Notes: generated by a model not told the origin, from the letters alone. A stretch of DNA of 36,385 nt from Sphingobacterium thalpophilum (GCA_945871875.1 CAMBYC010000015.1:1-36385); one strand, 5' to 3'. Positions 1 to 8,319 are shown, numbered from the stretch's first letter. Made by a program: numbers and translations.

Positions 1-39
1 ACTAATCGAATTATAAAGCAAATGGCTTTTTAGGTCAAT

Positions 40-266
40 CTTACCCATAATTGCCTTAATCTTACCCTTATTACCCCAACATTGAGGCATATTACTACAA
101 TATTGAAGCCTATAACCTTAACATTGATGCTTATACCCCTAACATTAGGGCCTATAAACATAACATTAAAGCTTAAAACCCAGACATTAATGCTTATACC
201 CCCAACTTTAGGGTTAATCAGCTTAAATTTGATGGTAAATCACTTAAAATGATAGCTTACCAAGGC
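40..266 (+). repeat. Degenerate 21-bp tandem repeat array
   Basis: About nine to ten consecutive 21-bp units can be lined up. The best form has the pattern AACATTGATGCTTATACCCCT, varied in most copies at several positions. The first units near 40 and 61 share CTTACCC exactly 21 bp apart, the clearest copies lie at 78-203, and the last ones (to about 266) are weak. The period equals seven codons and also about two helical turns. No unique spacers separate the units, so it is not a CRISPR. Function is unknown; possibilities are a decayed heptapeptide-repeat gene, a protein-binding array, or simple slippage. Confidence 0.75.
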
Positions 267-350
267 TTATAAATGAGGTGAAAAGCTCAGGAATTGATGA
301 AATAAAGTCTAACCTATCCCTAATAATGTTCAATATTGGGTTTAGAAGAG

Positions 351-398
351 TTAAGTTAAGGGTAACTAGGGGTAATGTTAGGGTGATAAGGCTTAATC
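351..398 (-). repeat. Inverted copy of the 21-bp repeat motif
   Basis: Read on the minus strand, this segment contains CCTAACATTACCCCTAG and ACCCTTAAC, close to the units of the upstream array but in the opposite orientation. About two degenerate units are recognisable. Together with the direct array it could form a long imperfect stem in single strands. The match was judged by eye. Confidence 0.5.
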
Positions 399-517
399 TG
401 AGTTAATTCCAATGAGTATATTAGACTAAACTATATGAAAAAGGGATAGATTACATGCATTATTTTCAAGAAATTTTGCAGTCAAAAAATATTTTTACAA
501 AATAAATAGGAAATATT

Positions 518-548
518 TTTGTAGTTACATAAAACTCCCTTACTTTTG
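518..548 (+). promoter_or_regulatory. Bacteroidota sigma-ABfr promoter of the S10 operon
   Basis: TTTG at 518-521 and TACTTTTG at 541-548 are separated by 19 bp. They match the Bacteroidota primary promoter consensus TTTG-N19/20-TAnnTTTG at every defined base. Transcription would start around 553-558, leaving a leader of about 25 nt before the rpsJ ATG. It is the only full-consensus promoter I saw ahead of the ribosomal operon. Confidence 0.75.
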
Positions 549-579
549 CCCTCCCGTTGAAAAGTGGGAAATAAATAGT

Positions 580-885
580 ATGTCTCAGCGAATCAGAATA
601 AAATTACAAAGTTACGATCACAGTCTAGTAGATAAGTCTGCAGAAAAGATCGTTAAAACAGTTAGAAGTACAGGAGCAGTAGTAACGGGTCCAATTCCTT
701 TACCAACGAGGAAGAAGATTTTCACGGTATTGCGTTCTCCACACGTAAACAAGAAAGCACGTGAGCAATTCGAATTGTGCACGCACAAGCGACTTTTAGA
801 CATTTACACTTCATCTTCACGAACTGTTGATGCATTAAGTAAATTAGATCTTCCTAGTGGAGTGGAAGTTGAGATTAAAGCCTGA
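580..885 (+). CDS. rpsJ: 30S ribosomal protein S10
   Basis: S10 of the 30S head, which in many bacteria also binds NusB during antitermination. The 101-residue length is normal for the family. The family signature [13 protein letters not shown] is present near residues 53-65, and the N-terminal [11 protein letters not shown] strand is typical. The ATG lies about 25 nt after the predicted transcription start. It is the first gene of the operon, but an unusual 256-nt gap separates it from rplC, so S10 may be expressed partly independently of the genes that follow. Confidence 0.97.
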   Translation: MSQRIRIKLQSYDHSLVDKSAEKIVKTVRSTGAVVTGPIPLPTRKKIFTVLRSPHVNKKAREQFELCTHKRLLDIYTSSSRTVDALSKLDLPSGVEVEIKA

Positions 886-1141
886 TAAATTTAGGCAAAT
901 CAAATGAATTCATCTCCCAATTTTTCGTCGGAGGCGAGAGAAAAAGGAGCGCTGATAATGTTTTAAAAAAGCTGTTAACGCAGCAGGAAATATGAACAAG
1001 CCCTTCGAGGTTTGTTTACTGCCGGTACTTCCGAGGTTGATATTCAACTACAAAGGAAAAGGTCGTCAGCAAACTAGAATTGAAGTATGCGGTGTTACCG
1101 TACTGTTCTCGTAACCGAGGAGGGGCAAAACAAAATATACG
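886..1141 (+). promoter_or_regulatory. Structured intergenic leader ahead of rplC
   Basis: A 256-nt gap inside an otherwise compact operon. Visible hairpins are GCTG/CAGC at 971-984, GTTGA-TAT-TCAAC at 1036-1048, TGCGGT-GTT-ACCGTA at 1088-1102 and CTCG-TAAC-CGAG at 1108-1119. The last one runs directly into the purine-rich stretch GAGGAGGGG upstream of the rplC ATG. This arrangement suggests an mRNA element controlling rplC and downstream genes, such as r-protein autoregulation or attenuation. In Escherichia coli the S10 operon is controlled by L4 through a leader ahead of rpsJ; a similar role here is inference. A 40-codon frame also crosses the region. Confidence 0.45.
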
Positions 1142-1759
1142 ATGAGAGGAATTATCGGTAAGAAAATCGGGATGACCAGCATCTTCAATGCTGATGGTAA
1201 ACACGTCCCATGTACAATTATTGAAGCGGGTCCATGTACCGTTACACAAGTTAAGACCCAAGATACAGACGGGTACAATGCATTGCAGTTGGCATTTGGT
1301 GAGAAGAAGGAAAAGCATACAACGCAAGCACAGCAAGGTCACTTTGACAAATCAGGATCTACTCCAAAAAAAATCATTAAAGAATTTCGCGATTATTCCC
1401 TAGTAAAGAATGCTGGAGAAGTTATTACACTAGAAATTTTCACTGAAGGTGAAAAGGTTGATGTTGTAGGAACTACAAAAGGTAAAGGTTTTCAGGGTGT
1501 TGTAAAACGTCACGGTTTTAGTGGTGTTGGTCAACAATCACACGGTCAGCATGATAGACAACGTGCACCAGGATCTATTGGTAATTCATCAGATGCATCA
1601 CGCGTATTTAAAGGTATGCGTATGGCAGGAAGAATGGGTTGCGATCAGGTGAAAGTTAAAGGACTTAAAGTGTTGAAAATTTTCCCTGAAAAGAATTATA
1701 TACTGTTGAGCGGTTGCGTTCCAGGATTTAATGGTTCTATTGTTTATGTTCAGAAATAA
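1142..1759 (+). CDS. rplC: 50S ribosomal protein L3
   Basis: L3 is an early assembly protein that binds near the 3' end of 23S rRNA and reaches toward the peptidyl transferase centre. The 205-residue protein starts [12 protein letters not shown] as expected. It carries the family core around [15 protein letters not shown] (about residues 111-125) followed by the long basic loop with [15 protein letters not shown]. The Gln in that loop is a known methylation target of PrmB in other bacteria. It is preceded by the structured leader and followed after 14 nt by rplD. Confidence 0.97.
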   Translation: MRGIIGKKIGMTSIFNADGKHVPCTIIEAGPCTVTQVKTQDTDGYNALQLAFGEKKEKHTTQAQQGHFDKSGSTPKKIIKEFRDYSLVKNAGEVITLEIFTEGEKVDVVGTTKGKGFQGVVKRHGFSGVGQQSHGQHDRQRAPGSIGNSSDASRVFKGMRMAGRMGCDQVKVKGLKVLKIFPEKNYILLSGCVPGFNGSIVYVQK

Positions 1760-1773
1760 TAAAAAGAATTAGG

Positions 1774-2412
1774 ATGCAAGCTGAAGTATTAACTATAAAA
1801 GGAGAGAAAACGGGAAGAACGGTTGAGTTACCCGAAGATATTTTTGGTATTGAACCGAATGAGCATGTTGTTTACCTTGCTGTTAAACAATATCTTGCTG
1901 CACAACGCCAAGGTACGCACAAAGTAAAGACTCGTGCTGAAGTTCAAGGTGCTAGTCGCAAATTGCACAAGCAAAAAGGAACTGGTGGTGCTCGTAAAGG
2001 TAATATTCGTAACCCATTGTATAAAGGTGGTGGTACAGTTTTCGGTCCTAAACCTCACTCATATGATTTCAAATTAAACCGTAAGGTTAAAGATTTGGCA
2101 AAAATTAGTGTTTTGAGTTCAAAAGCACAGGAGAATAATATCATTGTAGTGGAAGATGTAGTTATGACTACACCCAAAACAAAAGAATTTGCTTCGATAT
2201 TGAGTAATCTGCATGTGGATGATAAAAAGATTCTTTTCATTATTCCAGATTATGATGATGTAGTTTACATTAGTTCTAGAAATATACCATCAGTTCTGAC
2301 TTTGTTGTTGTCTGATTTGAATACGTATGACATGATGAATGCTGATAAGTTAGTGTTCACAGAAAGTGCGGCTAAGATGTTTCTTGAAGAAGAAGAAGTA
2401 GAAACCGTATAA
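1774..2412 (+). CDS. rplD: 50S ribosomal protein L4
   Basis: L4 binds domain I of 23S rRNA and its extended loop lines the exit tunnel. At 212 residues the length is standard. The loop segment with SRKLHKQKGTGGARKG and GGGTVFGPKPHSYDF (about residues 61-100) is the conserved tunnel part where macrolide resistance changes occur in other bacteria. In Escherichia coli L4 represses its own operon, which makes it one candidate ligand for the rplC leader. The C-terminus is acidic (EEEEVETV). Confidence 0.97.
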   Translation: MQAEVLTIKGEKTGRTVELPEDIFGIEPNEHVVYLAVKQYLAAQRQGTHKVKTRAEVQGASRKLHKQKGTGGARKGNIRNPLYKGGGTVFGPKPHSYDFKLNRKVKDLAKISVLSSKAQENNIIVVEDVVMTTPKTKEFASILSNLHVDDKKILFIIPDYDDVVYISSRNIPSVLTLLLSDLNTYDMMNADKLVFTESAAKMFLEEEEVETV

Positions 2413-2438
2413 TTATAAATAATTAAAAGGATTGAACC

Positions 2439-2738
2439 ATGAGGTCTAACGAAATACTTATCAAACCAATCTTGTCTGAAAAGGCAAATGCACTACAAGA
2501 AAAGTCTAGAACTTATGCTTTTCGAGTAGCAAAAGGTGCGAATAAAATCGAAATTAAGAAAGCTGTTGAAGCCTTCTACAGTGTAAGTGTAGAGGACGTA
2601 AGAACGATAGTTGTTCCTGGAAAGAATAAAAGCAAGTTCACTAAAAAGGGATTTGTAAAAGGAATGAAATCTTCTTACAAGAAAGCTTATGTAACAGTTC
2701 CTGTAGGAGAAACAATTGACTTGTACACAACCATTTAA
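2439..2738 (+). CDS. rplW: 50S ribosomal protein L23
   Basis: L23 sits at the tunnel exit and is the docking site for trigger factor and SRP. The 99-residue product has the family opening NEILIKPILSEKANAL and the basic loop PGKNKSKFTKKGFVKG. Length and order (rplD-rplW-rplB) are canonical. The gap to rplD is 26 nt and the one to rplB 40 nt, with no obvious structure in either. Confidence 0.97.
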   Translation: MRSNEILIKPILSEKANALQEKSRTYAFRVAKGANKIEIKKAVEAFYSVSVEDVRTIVVPGKNKSKFTKKGFVKGMKSSYKKAYVTVPVGETIDLYTTI

Positions 2739-2778
2739 TTGATGTAAGGCTGCAAAGTCTCAAATATTATAGTAAAGT

Positions 2779-3618
2779 ATGGCACTAAAAAAATACAAAC
2801 CGATTACAGCGGGAACCAGATGGAGAATAGGCAACGCTTATGCAGAAATCACCGCGGATAAGCCAGAGAAAACTTTGTTAGAGAAGAAATCAGGTACTGG
2901 TGGAAGAAACCAACAAGGTAGACGTGCTATGCGCTACATTGGTGGAGGAAATAAAATGATGTATCGCATCATTGATTTTAAAAGAGATAAAAGAGATGTG
3001 CCTGCAACAGTTGCATCAATTGAATACGATCCAAATCGTACAGCGTTTATCGCTTTGCTTCATTATGTAGACGGTGAAAAACGATATATCATTGCTCCAC
3101 AAGGATTAACAGTAGGAATGACCGTTTTAAGTGGTGATTCAGTTGTTCCTGAAGTAGGAAATGCATTAATGTTAAAGTTTATGCCTTTAGGTACAAACGT
3201 TCATAATATTGAAATGCAGCCAGGTCAAGGTGGTAAATTATCTCGCAGTGCTGGTTCATCTGCACAGCTTACCAACAAAGAAGAGCGTTATGCAGTTATA
3301 AAAATGCCTTCTGGAGAATTGAGAAAGATTCTTATCAATTGTTATGCTACAGTTGGAGTTGTATCCAACTCAGATCATAACCTTGAGAGCATGGGTAAAG
3401 CTGGTAGAAACAGATGGAAAGGTATTCGTCCACGCACAAGAGGTGTTGCGATGAACCCAGTAGATCACCCGATGGGTGGTGGTGAAGGTCGCTCATCTGG
3501 AGGACATCCTAGAAGTCGTAATGGTAAATACGCAAAAGGAGAAAAAACCAGAACAAGAGGAAAAGGAAGTGATAAACTTATTTTACAGCGTAAAGACGGT
3601 AAAAAGTTGTCTAAATAA
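2779..3618 (+). CDS. rplB: 50S ribosomal protein L2
   Basis: L2 is needed for subunit association and peptidyl transferase assembly. The 279-residue protein has the N-terminal OB-like part and the C-terminal SH3-like part. The conserved [20 protein letters not shown] (about residues 224-243) includes the histidine implicated in 23S binding and activity in other species. The basic tail [18 protein letters not shown] is ordinary. The ATG follows a 40-nt spacer. Confidence 0.97.
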   Translation: MALKKYKPITAGTRWRIGNAYAEITADKPEKTLLEKKSGTGGRNQQGRRAMRYIGGGNKMMYRIIDFKRDKRDVPATVASIEYDPNRTAFIALLHYVDGEKRYIIAPQGLTVGMTVLSGDSVVPEVGNALMLKFMPLGTNVHNIEMQPGQGGKLSRSAGSSAQLTNKEERYAVIKMPSGELRKILINCYATVGVVSNSDHNLESMGKAGRNRWKGIRPRTRGVAMNPVDHPMGGGEGRSSGGHPRSRNGKYAKGEKTRTRGKGSDKLILQRKDGKKLSK

Positions 3619-3654
3619 AACCATATATTTTACAATAACATTATCAAATAAGAT

Positions 3655-3924
3655 ATGGCTCGTTCAATCAAAAAAGGTCCCTACGTTAGTGTAAAGCTTG
3701 AGAAAAAGATTCTTACAATGAATGAAGGTCAGGCTAAACGTTCGGTAGTAAAGACTTGGAGCAGAAGAAGTACAATTATACCAGATTTTGTAGGACATAC
3801 ATTTGCGGTACATAATGGAAACAAGTTTATCCCGGTGTATGTAACAGAATTTATGGTTGGTCATAAATTAGGTGAATTTTCTCCAACAAGAAATTTTAGA
3901 GGACATTCCAATAAAAAAGGTTAG
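3655..3924 (+). CDS. rpsS: 30S ribosomal protein S19
   Basis: S19 forms a complex with S13 in the 30S head and contacts the A-site finger. The 89-residue protein shows the opening [19 protein letters not shown] and the signature [21 protein letters not shown] (middle to end), with the [12 protein letters not shown] tail. Its length and position match the family. A hairpin-capable gap separates it from rplV. Confidence 0.97.
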   Translation: MARSIKKGPYVSVKLEKKILTMNEGQAKRSVVKTWSRRSTIIPDFVGHTFAVHNGNKFIPVYVTEFMVGHKLGEFSPTRNFRGHSNKKG

Positions 3925-3925
3925 T

Positions 3926-3960
3926 AGGATTATAATATTCTAATAAAGTAGAATTATCCT
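3926..3960 (+). promoter_or_regulatory. Inverted repeat in the rpsS-rplV gap
   Basis: ATTCTA-ATAAAG-TAGAAT is a perfect 6-bp stem with a 6-nt loop at 3937-3954. It is flanked by AGGAT (3926-3930) and ATCCT (3956-3960), which could extend the stem across an asymmetric bulge. There is no U-tract after it, so a terminator is unlikely. A role as an mRNA processing or stability element is a guess. Confidence 0.35.
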
Positions 3961-3978
3961 GCAAAAAAGAAAAAAACA

Positions 3979-4317
3979 ATGGAAGCAGTAGCAAAACTTA
4001 GAAATTATCCTACATCGCCACGCAAAATGCGGTTATTGGCAGATGAAATCCGTGGAATGGCTGTTGAAAAGGCAGTTTCATTATTAGAACATCAACCACA
4101 ACATAGTGCAATTCCATTGCGTAAGCTGTTGTTATCAGCAGTAAGCAATTGGAAGCAAAAAAATGAGGGTGCAGATGTTACTGGTTTAGTGGTAAAGATA
4201 ATATATGTTGATGGAGCAAAATCAATCAAACGTATGTTACCAGCCCCACAAGGGCGTGCATATAGAATGCGCAAACGCAGCAATCACGTAACTATAATTG
4301 TAGATATCAAACATTAA
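3979..4317 (+). CDS. rplV: 50S ribosomal protein L22
   Basis: L22 contacts all six 23S domains and its beta-hairpin lines the exit tunnel beside L4. At 112 residues it has the usual length. It shows the start MEAVAKLRNYPTSPRKMRLLADEIRG and the C-terminal tunnel hairpin with LPAPQGRAYRMRKRSNHVTI. It is followed by rpsC after 18 nt. Confidence 0.96.
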   Translation: MEAVAKLRNYPTSPRKMRLLADEIRGMAVEKAVSLLEHQPQHSAIPLRKLLLSAVSNWKQKNEGADVTGLVVKIIYVDGAKSIKRMLPAPQGRAYRMRKRSNHVTIIVDIKH

Positions 4318-4335
4318 AATTTTCAAAATCTTTAC

Positions 4336-5121
4336 ATGGGCCAAAAAACAAATCCGATTGGTAATAGGTTAGGAATCATCAGAGGTTGGGAAAGTAACTG
4401 GTATGGTAGCCGCAAAGATTATTCCGTAAAACTTATAGAAGATCATAAAATACGTACTTATCTTACTGCTCGTATCAATAAAGGTGGTATTGCTAAAATT
4501 GTAATTGAGCGTACTTTAAATAAGTTGATTGTTACTATTCATACATCAAAGCCTGGTATTATTATAGGAAAAGGTGGAAATGAGGTAGATCGTATCAAAG
4601 AAGAGTTGAAAAAACTTACTGGTAAAGAAGATGTTCAAATAAACATATTTGAAATCCGTAGACCAGAATTAGATGCGAACATTGTTGGTGATACAATCGC
4701 AAAACAAATTGAGAACAGAATTAATTTCAAACGTGCTATTAAAATGGCAATTGCTTCTACATTACGAATGGGAGCAGAAGGAATTAAGGTAAAAGTAAGT
4801 GGTCGTTTAGGCGGTGCTGAAATTGCTCGTTCAGAAGAAATCAAATCAGGAAGGGTTCCTTTACATACATTTCGTATGGATATCGATTACGCTTCTGTTT
4901 TTGCTTTAACAGTTTATGGTAAAATCGGTATTAAGGTTTGGATTTGTAAAGGTGAAGTTTTAACTAAGCGTGATTTAAATCCAAATTTCGTTACTGGAAA
5001 ACCTGAAGGTACTGAAAGAAGGGAAAGAAATGATAGACCAGACCGTGGAGATAGAGATAGAGATAGAGGCGGAGATAGAAAGCAAGGTGGAGGCGGTGGC
5101 CGTAGAGATATGCGGAAATAA
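4336..5121 (+). CDS. rpsC: 30S ribosomal protein S3 with charged C-terminal tail
   Basis: S3 forms part of the mRNA entry site and has helicase activity on mRNA together with S4. The KH domain motif [17 protein letters not shown] (about residues 75-91) and the C-terminal domain with [23 protein letters not shown] are clear. At 261 residues it is longer than the roughly 230 residues of Escherichia coli. The excess is a low-complexity tail of alternating Arg/Asp and Gly ([18 protein letters not shown]) from about residue 224. Such tails occur in many Bacteroidota S3 proteins; a function is not known to me. Confidence 0.97.
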   Translation: MGQKTNPIGNRLGIIRGWESNWYGSRKDYSVKLIEDHKIRTYLTARINKGGIAKIVIERTLNKLIVTIHTSKPGIIIGKGGNEVDRIKEELKKLTGKEDVQINIFEIRRPELDANIVGDTIAKQIENRINFKRAIKMAIASTLRMGAEGIKVKVSGRLGGAEIARSEEIKSGRVPLHTFRMDIDYASVFALTVYGKIGIKVWICKGEVLTKRDLNPNFVTGKPEGTERRERNDRPDRGDRDRDRGGDRKQGGGGGRRDMRK

Positions 5122-5162
5122 ACAAGTTCCGTATAATAAAATATTTTTGAACGAATCAAGAT

Positions 5163-5179
5163 CATAATTTAAAATTATG
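5163..5179 (+). promoter_or_regulatory. Palindrome covering the rplP start codon
   Basis: CATAATTTAAAATTATG is a perfect inverted repeat whose last three bases are the rplP ATG. In RNA it could form a 7-bp stem with a UAA loop that buries the start codon. The stem is entirely AU apart from its terminal pair, so it would be weak, and chance in AT-rich DNA is quite possible. Confidence 0.3.
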
Positions 5180-5593
5180 TTACAACCGAAAAGGACAAAA
5201 CACAGGAAGGCTCAAAAAGGCAGAATCAGAGAGGTTGCCAAACGTGGTACTTCCATTTCATTTGGATCTTATGCTTTAAAAGCTTTAGAACCAATATGGC
5301 TTACCAACCGTCAAATTGAAGCTGCTCGTCAAGCAATGACAAGAGCTATGAAGCGTGAAGGTAATGTATGGATAAGAATATTTCCTGACAAACCGATTAC
5401 ACGCAAGCCAGCCGAAGTAAGGATGGGTAAGGGTAAAGGAAATCCAGAATATTGGGCTGCAGTAGTTGAACCAGGTCGTATTCTATTTGAAGCTGATGGC
5501 GTAACACCAGAAGTTGCAAAGGAAGCTATGAAGTTGGCAGCTGATAAGTTACCAATTTTAACAAAATTTATTACTCGTCGTGATTTGGCGTAA
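5177..5593 (+). CDS. rplP: 50S ribosomal protein L16
   Basis: L16 organises the A-site of the 50S subunit. The 138-residue protein has the start [16 protein letters not shown], the segment [23 protein letters not shown] and the signature [20 protein letters not shown]. Length and position before rpmC are standard. The ATG is the only start giving the conserved N-terminus. Confidence 0.97.
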   Translation: MLQPKRTKHRKAQKGRIREVAKRGTSISFGSYALKALEPIWLTNRQIEAARQAMTRAMKREGNVWIRIFPDKPITRKPAEVRMGKGKGNPEYWAAVVEPGRILFEADGVTPEVAKEAMKLAADKLPILTKFITRRDLA

Positions 5594-5613
5594 TCAATTA
5601 AAAGATACACAAA

Positions 5614-5835
5614 ATGTCTAATTCAGAATTTTATAAAGGTATATCTTCAATGAATGTAGAAGATTTACAGGCAAGGATAAAAGATGATGAGCAAAGGTTA
5701 TCAAAATTAAAGTTTGCTCACAGTGTTACTCCTTTAGAAAACCCTGTAACAATTCGTTTACTTAGAAGAGATGTAGCAAGATTAAAAACAGCATTACAAG
5801 TAAGGAAAGAAGCAACTAAAAATGTGGTTTCCTAA
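5614..5835 (+). CDS. rpmC: 50S ribosomal protein L29
   Basis: L29 is a small two-helix protein near the tunnel exit beside L23. The 73-residue product keeps the ENPVTIRLLRRDVARLKT helix (about residues 49-66) that marks the family. The N-terminal stretch is a few residues longer than in Escherichia coli, and the DLQARIKDDEQRLSKLKFAHSV helix is recognisable. It lies 20 nt after rplP. Confidence 0.95.
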   Translation: MSNSEFYKGISSMNVEDLQARIKDDEQRLSKLKFAHSVTPLENPVTIRLLRRDVARLKTALQVRKEATKNVVS

Positions 5836-5880
5836 ATTATAAATGGTTGTAAAAGCCATAATACGTTAAAAGAGTACAAA

Positions 5881-6138
5881 ATGATAGAAAGAAAGATACG
5901 TAAAACAAAAACCGGAACAGTTACTAGTAACAAAATGACTAAAACCATTACTGTTAAAGTAGAGAGAAAAGTAAAGCATCCTATCTATGGAAAATTTGTA
6001 AAGAAATCTACAAAGTTCCATGCACATGATGAGGAGAACCAAGCTACTCCGGGTGACGTAGTTAAAATCATGGAAACCCGTCCATTAAGCAAAACAAAGC
6101 GTTGGAGATTGGTTGAAATAATTGAGAAAGCTAAATAA
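5881..6138 (+). CDS. rpsQ: 30S ribosomal protein S17
   Basis: S17 is a primary 16S-binding OB-fold protein of the 30S body. The 85-residue protein has the opening [24 protein letters not shown] and the family signature around [23 protein letters not shown] (about residues 60-82). Length is normal. The stop codon lies at the base of a possible hairpin that follows. Confidence 0.96.
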   Translation: MIERKIRKTKTGTVTSNKMTKTITVKVERKVKHPIYGKFVKKSTKFHAHDEENQATPGDVVKIMETRPLSKTKRWRLVEIIEKAK

Positions 6139-6153
6139 TTTCCTTAGGGAATT
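6137..6153 (+). promoter_or_regulatory. Hairpin directly after rpsQ
   Basis: AATTTCC-TTA-GGGAATT forms a 7-bp stem with one G.U pair and a 3-nt loop. It starts inside the rpsQ stop codon. No U-run follows, so it is not a classical terminator. Its GGGAA side recalls the CAGGGAA arms ahead of rplR and rplO, but the shared part is short. Confidence 0.35.
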
Positions 6154-6212
6154 GTAGATAAACAAAATGGTTTTAATTGTTCTGTTATTTACAGAATACA
6201 AAACAAAGTAAT

Positions 6213-6581
6213 ATGATTCAGCAGGAAAGTAGGCTAAATGTAGCTGACAATAGTGGAGCAAAAGAAGTACTCTGTATCCGTGTTCTCGGAAATAGTGGTC
6301 AGGACTATGCGAGAATTGGTGATAAAATAGTTGTTACTGTTAAAGATGCAATACCAGCAGGTGGTATTAAAAAAGGTACAGTATGCAAAGCAGTAATTGT
6401 TAGAACGAAGAATAAATTACGTCGTAAAGATGGTAGTTACATTCGTTTTGATGACAATGCAGTGGTTTTATTGAACCAATCAGATGATCCACGTGGTACA
6501 CGTATTTTTGGTCCAGTAGCTAGAGAACTTCGTGACAAAGGTTATATGAAAATTATTTCACTAGCACCTGAAGTACTTTAA
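6213..6581 (+). CDS. rplN: 50S ribosomal protein L14
   Basis: L14 forms an intersubunit bridge and is the RsfS silencing-factor site. The ORF track begins at 6177, but the family starts MIQQESRL; taking the ATG at 6213 gives 122 residues, exactly the usual length. The 12 upstream residues are not family-like. The signature [17 protein letters not shown] lies near residues 51-67, and the end [18 protein letters not shown] is canonical. Confidence 0.95.
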   Translation: MIQQESRLNVADNSGAKEVLCIRVLGNSGQDYARIGDKIVVTVKDAIPAGGIKKGTVCKAVIVRTKNKLRRKDGSYIRFDDNAVVLLNQSDDPRGTRIFGPVARELRDKGYMKIISLAPEVL

Positions 6582-6618
6582 TAATCAATAGAATTTTAAA
6601 CGCGTTAATAGTTTAACA

Positions 6619-6957
6619 ATGAGTAATAGATTTAAACCCAAATTCAATATCAAAAAAGGCGATACAGTAGTAGTTATTTCCGGTGATGATAAAGATTTGA
6701 AAAAACCTCGCAAAGTTTTAGAGGTATTTCTAGAATCTGCAAGGGTTTTAGTAGAAAGCGTAAACATAGTTACAAGGCATACAAAACCATCTGCACAAAA
6801 TACCAAGGGAGGTTTAGTTAAGAAAGAAGCTTCTGTTCACATTAGTAATGTAATGTTATGGGATGCTAAGATGAGTGTACCTACTAAAGTTAACCGTGTA
6901 CGTGAAAATGGTAAATTAGTAAGAATTTCTAAAAAATCAGGGGAGGCAATAATCTAA
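6619..6957 (+). CDS. rplX: 50S ribosomal protein L24
   Basis: L24 is one of the two assembly-initiator proteins of the 50S subunit, with a KOW motif. In the 112-residue product the KOW part is [29 protein letters not shown] (about residues 8-36). The segment [32 protein letters not shown] is typical. Its TAA stop overlaps the rplE ATG by one base, which implies translational coupling. Confidence 0.96.
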   Translation: MSNRFKPKFNIKKGDTVVVISGDDKDLKKPRKVLEVFLESARVLVESVNIVTRHTKPSAQNTKGGLVKKEASVHISNVMLWDAKMSVPTKVNRVRENGKLVRISKKSGEAII

Positions 6958-7532
6958 TGAGTACAGCAACTTATACTCCAAGATTGCATAAGAAGTATCA
7001 TGATGAAGTGATACCTGCATTGCAAAAAAAGTTTAATTACAACAGTTCTATGCAAACGCCAAAAATCACTAAGATTTGTGTAAATCGTGGTGTAAATGGT
7101 GCAGTAACTGATAAAAAGTTAATTGATATTGCATTAGAAGAATTAACAACAATAACAGGACAAAAAGCTGTTCCTACAATTTCGAAGAAAGATATTTCTA
7201 ACTTCAAATTACGTAAAGGAATGCCGATTGGTGCACGTGTAACGTTACGTGGTGTAAAAATGTTTGAATTTTTAGATAGATTAATTTCTGCAACCTTACC
7301 TCGTGTACGTGATTTCAAAGGAATCAATGAAAAAGCATTTGATGGTAGAGGAAATTATACTCTAGGAATCACTGAACAAATCATTTTCCCTGAAATTGAT
7401 ATCGATAAAGTAAATAGAATTACAGGTATGGATATCACCTTTGTAACTACAGCTAAGAATAATGAAGAAGCTTATGAGTTACTAAAGGAAATGGGTATGC
7501 CTTTCAGAGACATGAGAAAAGAAAAAGTTTAA
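6957..7532 (+). CDS. rplE: 50S ribosomal protein L5
   Basis: L5 binds 5S rRNA and contacts the P-site tRNA. The 191-residue protein is slightly longer than the Escherichia coli form. Family features include [31 protein letters not shown] (about residues 91-105) and [20 protein letters not shown]. In Escherichia coli the S8 repressor site lies at the start of rplE; here the ATG overlaps the rplX stop and I see no comparable stem. Confidence 0.97.
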   Translation: MSTATYTPRLHKKYHDEVIPALQKKFNYNSSMQTPKITKICVNRGVNGAVTDKKLIDIALEELTTITGQKAVPTISKKDISNFKLRKGMPIGARVTLRGVKMFEFLDRLISATLPRVRDFKGINEKAFDGRGNYTLGITEQIIFPEIDIDKVNRITGMDITFVTTAKNNEEAYELLKEMGMPFRDMRKEKV

Positions 7533-7550
7533 AAATATAAATAAATAAAA

Positions 7551-7820
7551 ATGGCTAAGACTTCAGTGAAGGCCAGAGAGCTTAAAAGACAAAGATTAGT
7601 AGCAAAATTTGCTGAAAAGCGTGCTACATTAAAAGCTGCAGAAGATTGGGCAGGGTTAGATGCTTTGCCAAAAAATTCTTCTAAAGTACGTTTACACAAT
7701 AGATGTCAAATATCTGGTAGACCAAAAGGTTATATAAGATATTTTGGTATTTCAAGGGTAACATTTAGAGATATGGCATTAATGGGAAAAATTCCCGGAG
7801 TAAAAAAGGCAAGCTGGTAA
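7551..7820 (+). CDS. rpsN: 30S ribosomal protein S14, zinc-independent type
   Basis: S14 sits in the 30S head and is assembled late. This is the long C-minus form: 89 residues, only one cysteine, in [18 protein letters not shown], and no CxxC zinc-finger pairs. The C-terminal [21 protein letters not shown] is canonical. It follows rplE after 18 nt. Confidence 0.96.
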   Translation: MAKTSVKARELKRQRLVAKFAEKRATLKAAEDWAGLDALPKNSSKVRLHNRCQISGRPKGYIRYFGISRVTFRDMALMGKIPGVKKASW

Positions 7821-7868
7821 ATTCAGCCCCAAAGATTATTAATTGATAACGATAATTGTAAAATTTAT

Positions 7869-8267
7869 ATGATTACAGATCCCATAGCAGATTACCTTAC
7901 AAGAATCCGTAATGGACAAATGGCGGGTCATCGTATTGTTGAGATTCCAGCATCGAATCTTAAAAAGCGCATCACTGAAATATTATACGCTCAAGGTTAT
8001 ATTTTAAAATATAAATTTGAAGATGATAGTAAACAAGGTGTTATTAAAATAGCTTTAAAATATGATGGTATTACTAAAGAACCAGCTATTAAAACATTAG
8101 ATAGAGTGAGTAGACCAGGTTTAAGACAGTATGCAAGTCCAGATGAATTCAAGCGTGTAAAAAATGGTCTTGGTATTGCAATTATTTCAACTTCAAAAGG
8201 TGTAATGACCGATAAAGAAGCTAAATTGCAGAACGTTGGCGGTGAAGTGTTGTGTAACATTTACTAA
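7869..8267 (+). CDS. rpsH: 30S ribosomal protein S8
   Basis: S8 is a primary 16S binder of the platform and in Escherichia coli is the repressor of the spc operon. The 132-residue protein starts [17 protein letters not shown] and ends with the signature [31 protein letters not shown]. The gap after it, before rplF, contains a strong hairpin and palindrome, so S8 is one candidate ligand there; this is inference. Confidence 0.97.
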   Translation: MITDPIADYLTRIRNGQMAGHRIVEIPASNLKKRITEILYAQGYILKYKFEDDSKQGVIKIALKYDGITKEPAIKTLDRVSRPGLRQYASPDEFKRVKNGLGIAIISTSKGVMTDKEAKLQNVGGEVLCNIY

Positions 8268-8319
8268 TAATGTTTCTCAAGAGTTTAAAATAAAGTTTTT
8301 TATAATTTCTGATACATTA

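Larger units (their letters stand above)
1..579. other. Gene-free region upstream of the S10 operon
   Basis: No open frame with a credible start was found on either strand. The left part (about 40-270) is a degenerate 21-bp tandem array, 351-398 holds a shorter inverted relative, and 518-548 is a promoter. The fusA/rpsG genes that commonly precede rpsJ are absent from this stretch. The segment around 280-350 and 400-515 is AT-rich and shows nothing further that I can support. Confidence 0.7.

Noticed and set aside
40-266. 21-bp repeats as a CRISPR array
   Set aside because: Units are directly adjacent without unique spacers, are strongly degenerate, and no cas genes are present.
1016-1342. 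Long antisense ORFs over rplC and other ribosomal genes
   Set aside because: They are shadows of strongly conserved coding frames and have no recognisable product.
6177-6212. Upstream ATG for rplN
   Set aside because: The 12 added residues are not seen in L14, and the ATG at 6213 gives the standard MIQQESRL start and length.
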